A DNA stretch of 6,441 nucleotides, taken from Vulcanimicrobiota bacterium. Its GTDB lineage: Bacteria > Vulcanimicrobiota > Vulcanimicrobiia > Vulcanimicrobiales > Vulcanimicrobiaceae. Positions 1 to 5,299 of the stretch are shown piece after piece; the stretch's first letter is position 1; the number at the start of each line of letters is the position of its first letter. Under the pieces are notes generated by a model. The model saw only the letters and a list, made by a program, of their open reading frames with translations, was not told where the DNA came from and did no database searches. The stretch is from the NCBI GenBank assembly GCA_019233415.1, contig JAFAMK010000120.1:1-6441 (forward strand), given 5' to 3'. Made by a program: the position numbers and the translations under genes.

Positions 1-270
1 CGCGCCGATGCGCCGCCCGCGCTCGCGCAGCGGCCGCCGATGAGAGTGCTCGCACCCAGCGGCGGCATTCTCCTCAGCCTTGCTGCTGCGCTCGGCGCAC
101 CGAAGCATGCGGCGGGACTCGCCGCCGCGCTCGCCGCGCTGGTCGCCGCTGCGGCCGCGCTGGCGTTCGCTCGGGCCCGGCTCGGCGGTGGTCTGGTCGG
201 CGACGCGTACGGGTTCGCGATCGTCGTTGCGGAAGTCGCGGCGCTGATCGTCCTGGCGATCTTCCCGTAG
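1..270 (+). CDS. cobS: Cobalamin synthase CobS (adenosylcobinamide-GDP ribazoletransferase), C-terminal end
   Basis: CobS is an inner-membrane enzyme that joins adenosylcobinamide-GDP to alpha-ribazole (or its phosphate), the last assembly step of the cobalamin nucleotide loop. The frame is open from base 1 and gives 89 residues before TAG at 268-270, so the N-terminal part lies outside the window; the ATG at 40 is internal rather than a true start. The visible part is very rich in Ala and Leu, with one hydrophobic segment at about residues 23-33, a second at 37-57 and a third at 72-88. Between the last two lies the family's conserved C-terminal motif, here RLGGGLVGDAYGFAIVVAE (residues 60-78), matching the usual GG-x-TGD-x-YGA-x-x-E pattern with Val in place of Thr. 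The receptor gene follows after 49 bp on the same strand with no evident terminator between, so the two are probably cotranscribed. Assignment rests on this motif and the membrane pattern only, because most of the protein is unseen. Confidence 0.8.
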   Translation, partial: RADAPPALAQRPPMRVLAPSGGILLSLAAALGAPKHAAGLAAALAALVAAAAALAFARARLGGGLVGDAYGFAIVVAEVAALIVLAIFP

Positions 271-307
271 AGCCCGCCCGAACAGCGGAAAACGCGCGCG
301 TGCTACG

Positions 308-312
308 AAGGA
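308..312 (+). promoter_or_regulatory. Ribosome binding site of the receptor gene
   Basis: AAGGA sits 7 bases before the ATG at 320 and is a good Shine-Dalgarno match. Codons in this frame from 269 to the ATG contain no other start, so this site supports the chosen start even though the resulting signal peptide looks unusual. A second AGGA-like stretch (317-320) is too close to the ATG to serve. Confidence 0.55.
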
Positions 313-319
313 ACCAGGA

Positions 320-2608
320 ATGGCTTTTCCGCTTTTGCTCGCTGCGGCCATCGGGTGTTGCGGGGTCTCCGGCGTCGTCCGGTCGACGGACGGCGCGGCG
401 CTGCGCGCGCACGTTCGTCTGACGGGGACCCAAACCGCCGACACCGACAGTGATGCGCGCGGTTCGTTCACGCTGACGGTCCCCGCCGGGCCGTACCGCG
501 TCACCGTCAGCGCGCCGGGCTACGCCGCGACCGAGACCGACGTCGTCGTGCACGAGGGCGAGCAGATCGACGTCGCGCTCGACCCCCTCGGCGGCGGCCG
601 CCTGCGCGAGATCGGCCGCGTGACCGTCGACGGACGCTTGAGCGTGCCGCGCACGACCGTCCCCGCGCGCGAGATCAGCCGCGCCGACCTCGACGCGTCG
701 GGCTTCGACCGCGTGGTCGACGCGCTCGCGAACGTGCCGTCGCTGACCCTCGCGCGGCCGAACGGCGGCGCGGGCACCGCGCCGGTGCTGGTCGCGCTGC
801 GCGGGCCGGACCCGTCGGAGACGCGGATCACGCTCGACGGGCAGAAGCTGAACGACACCAACACCGGCGACCTCGACTTGGCGGTCTTCCCGACGAGCGC
901 GCTGAGCGCGGTCGACGTGAGCGAGGGGCTCGGCCCCGAAGATCATCGCGGCGCCGACACGATCGGCGGCGAGGTGAACCTGATCTCGCTGCGCCCGACC
1001 GCGACGCCGCAGCACATGCTGCGCTTCTCCGCCGGCTCGTTCGGCACGACGACGGCCGACGTGAACGCGACCGGGCGCATCGCGCGCTTCGGCTATGCGC
1101 TGGCCGGCGGCGACGCACACAGCGACGGTTATGTCCACGACTATTCGGCGTTGCTGAACGGCACGACGCCGGTGCTGCTCGGCTCGGCGGTTTCCGTGTC
1201 GACCGGTCTCGCGAACTTGACCTACGACCTTTCACCGCGCGCGACGCTGCGGTTCCGCACGCTGACCGTCGACGACCGGCGCGACGAGAGCGCGGCGCTG
1301 ACCGCGCCGGCCGACCCGAACCACGCCGCGCCGGGCGATCCGTTCGTCGGGGCCGGCGCGCAGACGCGGCTGCAGAACATCCGTGCGACGCTGGTCGGGC
1401 TGACGCTCCCGCTCGGGTCCGGAACGCTCGCGGCGACGGCGTCGTACTCGAACCTCGGCGTGACGCTGCTGCGTGATCCCGCGGCGTCGCTCGGGCTCGC
1501 CACGACGCCGCTCTACGACTTCACGCTCGTCGACCGGCTCGGGACGAGCACGCTCGAATGGACGCGCGAAAGCGGCACCTCGACGCTGGCGGTCGGTGCC
1601 GAGGCGCGCAACGAGTCGCTTTCCTCGCCCGACCAGGGCTTCTCCGACACGCTGCGCCAGCACCAGACCGCGGCGTGGCTGCGCATGAGCGCGGACGTCG
1701 CGCCGCGTGTGCGCGTCGGCGCGAGCGCCGTGTCGTCGCACTGGTCGACGTTCGGCACGAGCACCGACGGCCGGCTCGGGATCACGGTCGACGACGGGCA
1801 CGACGGTGCGTACCGTTTCGCCGCCGGGACGGGGTTCCGTGCGCCGCTGCTCGGCGAGCTGGCGGTGCTCCCCGATGCCGCGCTCGTCCCCGACGTGAAC
1901 TGCGTTGCGCCGAACGGCAACCCGCACGAACACGCCGAGCACGCGACCGAGTACGAGCTGGGGTACGGCAAGCGCATCGCGGCGACCACCGTCGACGCCA
2001 CACTCTACCGCACGAACCTGCGCGACCCGATCGAGAACTTCTACCCGCTCGGCACGAGCTGCCCGACCGATGCGATGGGAAACCCGATCAGCACGGTCGT
2101 CGCGCAGTCGTTCCCGATCAACGTCGGCAACGTCGTCTATCAGGGCGGTTCGCTGCGCATCGGGCATCGCTTCGGCGCGCTCTTCGCCAGCGCCGAGTAC
2201 GGCGTGAACGCCGCGTATCCCACGTCGCTGCCGAACGTCGTCTCGGCGAACCCGACCTCGGGCTCGAACCTGACCGTCGGCGAGCAGTTCGACAAGGTCC
2301 CGCTCCAGGTCGCGACGCTCGGGCTGCGCTATGCGCGCGACGACGTGCACGGCGCGCTCGACTTCACGGTGAAGAGCGCGAACAACGAGCTGGCGCAGGG
2401 ACGGTTCGCGACGCTCGACGCCGCAGTCGGCCGGCGCTTCGGCCGCGTCGACCTCACGCTCGCCGGGACGAACCTCACGAGCGCGGTGAGCGGCCGGTTC
2501 ACCGAGATCGGCCGCGGGACCGTCTACCCGACGCCGTTCGGCAGCCTGCCGCAGAACGCGCTCGTTCTGCAGCCGACGGCGTTTCGCGTCATCCTCACCG
2601 TCCGCTGA
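320..2608 (+). CDS. TonB-dependent outer-membrane receptor, candidate corrinoid importer
   Basis: This 762-residue protein is a plugged 22-strand-type beta-barrel that would import a scarce ligand across the outer membrane using TonB energy. Residues 1-16 are a hydrophobic leader with no Lys or Arg. Residues 17-88 form a carboxypeptidase-regulatory-like (Ig-fold) domain, recognisable from SGVVRSTDGAAL, the DARGSFTLTVPAGPYRVTVSAPGY stretch split around residues 45-68, and its regular strand spacing. The plug spans about 96-225 and contains the typical RGPDPSETRITLDG (161-174) and IGGEVNLIS (215-223). The rest is the barrel, ending with strand FRVILTVR; the final residue is Arg rather than the common Phe. 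GTGFRAP marks the strand before a long outer loop with Cys528, HEHAEH (536-541) and, in the next outer loop, Cys581. I see no clear TonB box. Substrate cannot be read from sequence; cobS 49 bp upstream suggests cobalamin or cobinamide, but siderophores or other metal complexes remain possible. Confidence 0.9.
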   Translation: MAFPLLLAAAIGCCGVSGVVRSTDGAALRAHVRLTGTQTADTDSDARGSFTLTVPAGPYRVTVSAPGYAATETDVVVHEGEQIDVALDPLGGGRLREIGRVTVDGRLSVPRTTVPAREISRADLDASGFDRVVDALANVPSLTLARPNGGAGTAPVLVALRGPDPSETRITLDGQKLNDTNTGDLDLAVFPTSALSAVDVSEGLGPEDHRGADTIGGEVNLISLRPTATPQHMLRFSAGSFGTTTADVNATGRIARFGYALAGGDAHSDGYVHDYSALLNGTTPVLLGSAVSVSTGLANLTYDLSPRATLRFRTLTVDDRRDESAALTAPADPNHAAPGDPFVGAGAQTRLQNIRATLVGLTLPLGSGTLAATASYSNLGVTLLRDPAASLGLATTPLYDFTLVDRLGTSTLEWTRESGTSTLAVGAEARNESLSSPDQGFSDTLRQHQTAAWLRMSADVAPRVRVGASAVSSHWSTFGTSTDGRLGITVDDGHDGAYRFAAGTGFRAPLLGELAVLPDAALVPDVNCVAPNGNPHEHAEHATEYELGYGKRIAATTVDATLYRTNLRDPIENFYPLGTSCPTDAMGNPISTVVAQSFPINVGNVVYQGGSLRIGHRFGALFASAEYGVNAAYPTSLPNVVSANPTSGSNLTVGEQFDKVPLQVATLGLRYARDDVHGALDFTVKSANNELAQGRFATLDAAVGRRFGRVDLTLAGTNLTSAVSGRFTEIGRGTVYPTPFGSLPQNALVLQPTAFRVILTVR

Positions 2609-2617
2609 CGGGTTATT
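2598..2617 (+). terminator. Weak hairpin at the end of the receptor gene
   Basis: CCGTC (2598-2602) and GACGG (2607-2611) form a perfect 5-bp GC-rich stem with a 4-base loop, overlapping the receptor stop codon and followed by GTTATT (2612-2617). The short T-rich tail makes it a marginal intrinsic terminator for the plus strand. It also covers the stop codon of the convergent modA. In sequence this GC-rich a 5-bp stem can arise by chance. Confidence 0.25.
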
Positions 2618-3398
2618 CCTCGAAGCCGCGCGCTTTGAGGAACGCGAGCCCTTGCGGCGAGGTGATGAACGTGACGAATGCGCGCGCGCCGTCGGCGTTC
2701 GGGGCGCTCTTCGTGACCGCGATCGGGTAGGTAGCTTCGGGCGCGCTGCCGGATGGGAAGTGTAGGACCTTCACCTTCGATGCGATCGACGGCGTGACGT
2801 CGGTTGCGTAGACGACGCCGGCGTCGCCTTCGCCGAGGGAGATTTTCGTCGCGACGGCTTTGACGTCGGTCTCTTCGCTGACGACGTTCGCTTGTACGCG
2901 CGTTGCGAAGTCGGTGCCGTACGTGGCGTCCTTCGCGAGCGTTGCGAAGGCCTGGCGCGCGTAGGTGCCGACGGGGACCGTCGGTGCGGCGAGGACGACC
3001 TTCGTGCCGGACTTGCCGAGGTCGGCGATCGTTGTGACGGCGGTGTCGTTCGCGGGGACGATCACGACGAGCTGGTTGCGCGCGAAGTCGCGCGGCGCGA
3101 CGACGGCGCTCGCGTCGAGTGCGCGCTTCATTTGCGCTTCGTTGGCCGAAGCGAAGACGTCGGCCGGTGCGCCCTGCAGCAGCTGCGCGACGAGCGTGTC
3201 CGAGCCGCCGTAGGAGAAGCGGACGGGATAGCCGGTCGCCTTCGTGAACGCCGGTGCCGCGGCGTCGAACGCCTCGCGCAGCGACGCGGCGGCGAAGACG
3301 GTCACGACCGGCTTGTCGGCGGCGGCAAGTGGACCCGCGGTGAGCGCGAGCGCGGCGGCGAGCGCCGCGCCGGCGCGAATCAGATGCACCCGGTTCAT
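2613..3398 (-). CDS. modA: Molybdate ABC transporter substrate-binding protein ModA
   Basis: ModA is the periplasmic protein that captures molybdate (or tungstate) and delivers it to the ModB/ModC ABC importer. The 261-residue length is typical. Residues 1-27 are a Sec signal peptide: Arg3 and Arg8, a long Ala/Leu core, and a likely cut after the Ala triplet at 25-27, just before DKPVV. The family hallmarks follow: VFAAASL (34-40) with the first oxyanion-binding serine, Ser39; YGGSDTLVAQLLQGAPADVFASA (63-85) with the second, Ser66; VPVGTYARQ (141-149); and LGEGDAGVVYATD (188-200) containing the binding-site tyrosine Tyr197. GGAG at 3410-3413, 11 bases before the ATG, supports the start. The DUF167 gene lies 57 bp upstream on the same strand. 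Downstream is only the convergent receptor gene, so modB and modC are not adjacent, which is unusual. Specificity for molybdate over other oxyanions is inferred from the family. Confidence 0.93.
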   Translation of the reverse strand: MNRVHLIRAGAALAAALALTAGPLAAADKPVVTVFAAASLREAFDAAAPAFTKATGYPVRFSYGGSDTLVAQLLQGAPADVFASANEAQMKRALDASAVVAPRDFARNQLVVIVPANDTAVTTIADLGKSGTKVVLAAPTVPVGTYARQAFATLAKDATYGTDFATRVQANVVSEETDVKAVATKISLGEGDAGVVYATDVTPSIASKVKVLHFPSGSAPEATYPIAVTKSAPNADGARAFVTFITSPQGLAFLKARGFEE

Positions 3399-3455
3399 GG
3401 GCGAACGTGCTCCATTCGTTGTCGTGGGACGGACCGACTTGTCGCGGCGGCCCGG

Positions 3456-3728
3456 CTATCCCTCGCGCAACGCCGCGACGCGCGCGCGCAGTTCCGCTTC
3501 GTCGATGCCGTCCACCATGAACAGCTTGCGCCGGGCGCTCTCCCCGCGGATCAGCGTGACTCGACTTGGGGCGAGGCCGAGCCAGTCCGCAACGGCGCGG
3601 ACCAGCGCGTCGTTGGCTCGGCCCTCGACGGCCCGCTCGCGGACCGCGACGACGACCGCGTCGCCGCGCCGGATGATCCCGGGTGCTCGCGCGCCGGGCT
3701 TGGCAAGGACCTCCAGGCGACTCGTCAC
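3456..3728 (-). CDS. DUF167 / YggU-family small protein
   Basis: This 90-residue protein starts at GTG 3728 and ends with TAG at 3456-3458. It matches the DUF167 (YggU) family, whose structures show a small alpha/beta fold and whose biochemical role is not settled. The family pattern is visible throughout: a first strand RLEVLAKPGARAPGI (4-18) corresponding to the usual VxPxAkxxxi; VAVRERAVEGRANDALVRAVADWLG (27-51), carrying the hallmark G-x-A-N (Gly36 to Asn39) before the first helix; and VTLIRGESARRKLFMVDG (57-74), carrying the G-x-x-S/T-R-x-K motif (Gly62 to Lys68). The upstream frame stays open, but no ATG, GTG or TTG lies close by and the family begins here, so I chose this GTG; I see no strong ribosome binding site. 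The gene precedes modA by 57 bp on the same strand and could share its transcript. A functional link to molybdate is not indicated. Confidence 0.85.
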   Translation of the reverse strand: MTSRLEVLAKPGARAPGIIRRGDAVVVAVRERAVEGRANDALVRAVADWLGLAPSRVTLIRGESARRKLFMVDGIDEAELRARVAALREG

Positions 3729-3749
3729 GCCGCGCGGAACCCGACGCCG
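3729..3749. other. 21-bp divergent spacer between the DUF167 and ppa starts
   Basis: Only 21 bases separate the GTG of the minus-strand DUF167 gene from the GTG of the plus-strand pyrophosphatase gene. This is too short for two promoters, so each promoter must lie inside the opposite gene, or one or both messages are leaderless. Neither GTG has a convincing Shine-Dalgarno sequence; the best candidate for ppa is CGGAA at 3735-3739, about 10 bases upstream. Confidence 0.5.
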
Positions 3750-4292
3750 GTGAGCCTCGCGACCCGCCAGAACCGCCTGAATCTGCCGCTCGGCGAGCGC
3801 GCGCCCGACGAGATCAACGTCATCGTCGAGATTCCGAGCGGCTCGCGCAACAAGTACGAGTACAACAAGTCGCTCGACATCTTCATGCTCGACCGCGCGC
3901 TGCACTCCCCGATCTTCTATCCGGGCGACTACGGTTTCGCGCCGCGCACGCTCGCGCTCGACGGCGACCCGCTCGACGTGCTGATTCTCGTCTCGGAGCC
4001 GACGTTCAGCGGCTGCCTCGTCGTCGCGCGCCCGATCGGCCTGCTGAAGATGATCGACGACGGCAAGCCCGACGACAAGGTCCTCGCGGTTCCGGTCGGC
4101 GAGCCCGACTATGCCGACGTCCACAACTTCACGCAAATCTTTCCGCACCAACTGCGCAAGATTCAGCACTTCTTCGAGACGTACAAGCTGCTCGAAGGAA
4201 AGCACACGAGCACCGGTGGCTGGGACGACGCCGCGTCCGCACGCCGCGAGGTCGTCGAGTCGGCGCAGCGCTTCGACGCAACGCCGACGTAG
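3750..4292 (+). CDS. ppa: Inorganic pyrophosphatase, family I
   Basis: This cytoplasmic enzyme hydrolyses pyrophosphate to two phosphates with Mg2+, pulling biosynthetic reactions forward. At 180 residues it has the usual bacterial family I length. The catalytic set known from the E. coli enzyme is all visible: Glu27 in EIP, Lys35 and Glu37 in KYEYNK, Arg49, Tyr57 and Tyr61 in FYPGDYGF, and the signature DGDPLDVL with Asp71, Asp73 and Asp76. KMIDDGKPDDKVLAVP supplies the later Asp and Lys ligands, and HFFETYKLLEGK carries the last Tyr-Lys pair. The start is the GTG at 3750: the same frame is open far upstream, but that sequence is antisense to DUF167 and modA and does not resemble the family, whereas RLNLPLGERAPDEINVIVEIP matches the normal N-terminus. 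It faces away from DUF167 and converges on the BtuF-like gene, with 10 bp between stop codons. Confidence 0.95.
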   Translation: MSLATRQNRLNLPLGERAPDEINVIVEIPSGSRNKYEYNKSLDIFMLDRALHSPIFYPGDYGFAPRTLALDGDPLDVLILVSEPTFSGCLVVARPIGLLKMIDDGKPDDKVLAVPVGEPDYADVHNFTQIFPHQLRKIQHFFETYKLLEGKHTSTGGWDDAASARREVVESAQRFDATPT

Positions 4293-4318
4293 GGTCTGGG
4301 CGTTAGCGCAGTCGGCGT
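4281..4318. terminator. Possible bidirectional terminator between ppa and the BtuF-like gene
   Basis: ACGCCGAC (4281-4288) and GTCGGCGT (4311-4318) form a perfect 8-bp inverted repeat around a 22-base loop that contains both stop codons (TAG at 4290-4292 on plus, TAA read on minus at 4305-4303). Inside the loop GCG (4300-4302) can pair with CGC (4307-4309). There is no U-tract on either side, so it is not a classical intrinsic terminator, but its placement at the meeting point of two converging genes suits a shared 3'-end structure. Confidence 0.35.
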
Positions 4319-5223
4319 AGGGCGCGTTGGTCGGGTGATTCTTCGCCCGCGACTGCTGCGGCGAACAACTCGGCGGTGTCGACGAGGCGTGGGCCGGGGC
4401 GGTTGACGTAGGCGTTGCCGTCCATGACGTAGGCGCGGTCTTCGCGCGTCGCGCGGAGTGACGCGAACGTTGCCCAGCTCGAGGGCGGGAGCGCGGCGAG
4501 TTCGTGGTCGGCGCGGTCGAGATTGAAGCCGCACGGCGCCACGATCACGACCTCGGGATCGCTCGCGGCGATCTCGTCCCACTGCAGGGTGCGGCTGTTC
4601 GCGCCGGGATTGCCGAGGACGGGCTCGCCGCCGGCCAGCTCGACGAGCCCCGGCGTCCAGTGGCCGGCACTCATCGGCGGCTCGGTCCATTCGAGGACGA
4701 GCGTGCGTGTGGGTGGCCGTGCGGCGGTTCGCTCGTGTAGCGCAGCGACACGGGCGCGCAAACTTGCGAGCAGCGCTGTCGCGCCTTCCTGTTCGCCGAC
4801 CAAGTCGCCTAGGAACGCGATCGTCGCGAAGACGTCCTCGAGCGAAGACGGTTCCAACGAGACAATCTGAGCCTGTCCTAAGCTTTTCGAACGGCGCAGG
4901 CGCTTGGCGGCGCGGTCGACGATCTCGTACGAGACGGCGCAGACGGCGCACAGTTCCTGCGTGACGATCAAATCCGGTTCGAGCGCGGCGAGCTTCGCGT
5001 CGTCGAGGCCGTAGAGCGAGGAACCCGAGTGGAGGCGCGAGCGCACGTGCCGGTCGATCCCCGCCGCGTCCAGCTCGGCCGGGAACAGCGAGGACGTCAG
5101 CGCGGGCCGCGTGCGTGCTTCCTCCGGGAAGTCGCACTCGTGGGTGACGCCGACGACCTGGTCGCCCGCGCCGATCCCGAACAGGATCTCGGTCGCGCTC
5201 GGCAAGAGGCTCACGACTCGCAT
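4303..5223 (-). CDS. btuF: BtuF-like cobalamin-binding protein without a signal peptide
   Basis: This 306-residue protein belongs to the BtuF/FecB (COG0614) periplasmic-binding fold, in the branch usually annotated as cobalamin-binding protein. The first lobe begins directly with MRVVSLLPSATEILFGIGAG (1-20), followed by THECDFPEEA (27-36), PDLIVTQELCAVCAVSY (83-99) and SLEP (122-125). A helical linker leads to the second lobe, with LVLEWTEPPMSAGHW (175-189), ELAGGEP (195-201), WDEIAASDPEVVIVAPCGF (215-233) and a C-terminal helix. There is no signal peptide or lipobox, so as read it stays in the cytoplasm. Four cysteines (30, 92, 95, 231) sit in its conserved blocks. I chose ATG 5223 because it opens exactly at the family N-terminus; an in-frame ATG at 5268 would add 15 polar residues, not an export signal. 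No btuC or btuD lies beside it. Residues 111-118 are encoded by the repeat-like stretch at 4869-4894. Corrinoid binding is inferred from the family. Confidence 0.85.
   Translation of the reverse strand: MRVVSLLPSATEILFGIGAGDQVVGVTHECDFPEEARTRPALTSSLFPAELDAAGIDRHVRSRLHSGSSLYGLDDAKLAALEPDLIVTQELCAVCAVSYEIVDRAAKRLRRSKSLGQAQIVSLEPSSLEDVFATIAFLGDLVGEQEGATALLASLRARVAALHERTAARPPTRTLVLEWTEPPMSAGHWTPGLVELAGGEPVLGNPGANSRTLQWDEIAASDPEVVIVAPCGFNLDRADHELAALPPSSWATFASLRATREDRAYVMDGNAYVNRPGPRLVDTAELFAAAVAGEESPDQRALRRLR
4869..4894. repeat. Degenerate dispersed-repeat-like element inside the BtuF-like gene
   Basis: This 26-base stretch begins GAGCCTGTCCTAAGC on the plus strand and runs through AAGCTT and TTCGAA. 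From memory it resembles a short dispersed repeat seen in many copies in some bacterial genomes, with core CCTGAGCTTGTCGAAGG, differing at about three positions. One reading frame on the minus strand spells FEKLRTGS, close to the peptide FDKLRTGS often predicted across such repeats. In the BtuF-like frame it reads RSKSLGQA without breaking the gene. It is clearly richer in A and T than its surroundings. Only one copy is in this window, so repeat status depends on the rest of the genome. Confidence 0.45.
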
Positions 5224-5243
5224 CGCGGCGCTCTTCGCGCCCA

Positions 5244-5284
5244 CCGGCCGCCCGCCCGCCGAGGGCATCCGGCCGCCCGGGCGG
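5244..5284. repeat. Direct repeat and palindrome in the btuF-icd divergent gap
   Basis: The 11-mer CCGGCCGCCCG occurs at 5244-5254 and again at 5269-5279, a 25-base period. The second copy runs into a perfect 12-bp palindrome, CCGCCCGGGCGG (5273-5284), which ends 15 bases before the icd start. Both lie in the 76-bp gap between the divergent btuF-like and icd genes, where promoters and any operator for either would be expected. No -10/-35 pair is recognisable. The local sequence is almost pure G and C, so such repeats may be chance. Confidence 0.3.
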
Positions 5285-5299
5285 AAAGACGCGGGCGCT

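Noticed and set aside
40..270. A stand-alone 76-residue small membrane protein starting at ATG 40.
   Set aside because: The frame stays open to the window edge and carries the conserved C-terminal motif of CobS, so it is the tail of a longer gene.
271..319. A possible cobalamin riboswitch between cobS and the receptor gene.
   Set aside because: At 49 bp the gap is far too short for the roughly 200-base riboswitch, and no B12-box is present.
74..2350. Two long minus-strand open frames (74-1138 and 1232-2350) antisense to the receptor gene, plus a 390-codon plus-strand frame at 1558-2730.
   Set aside because: All are Arg/Ala/Asp-rich shadows of the receptor reading frame, with no family motifs or convincing start signals; the receptor frame shows clear plug and barrel motifs.
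3399..3455. A possible regulatory site (ModE-like) in the 57-bp gap upstream of modA.
   Set aside because: Apart from the ribosome site at 3410-3413, I see no TATA-containing inverted repeat of the ModE type and no molybdenum-cofactor riboswitch; the gap is too short for the latter.
2892..3749. The upstream in-frame extension of the pyrophosphatase, which would give 466 residues.
   Set aside because: The extra residues are antisense to modA and DUF167, unlike any pyrophosphatase N-terminus, and the GTG at 3750 gives the normal family length.
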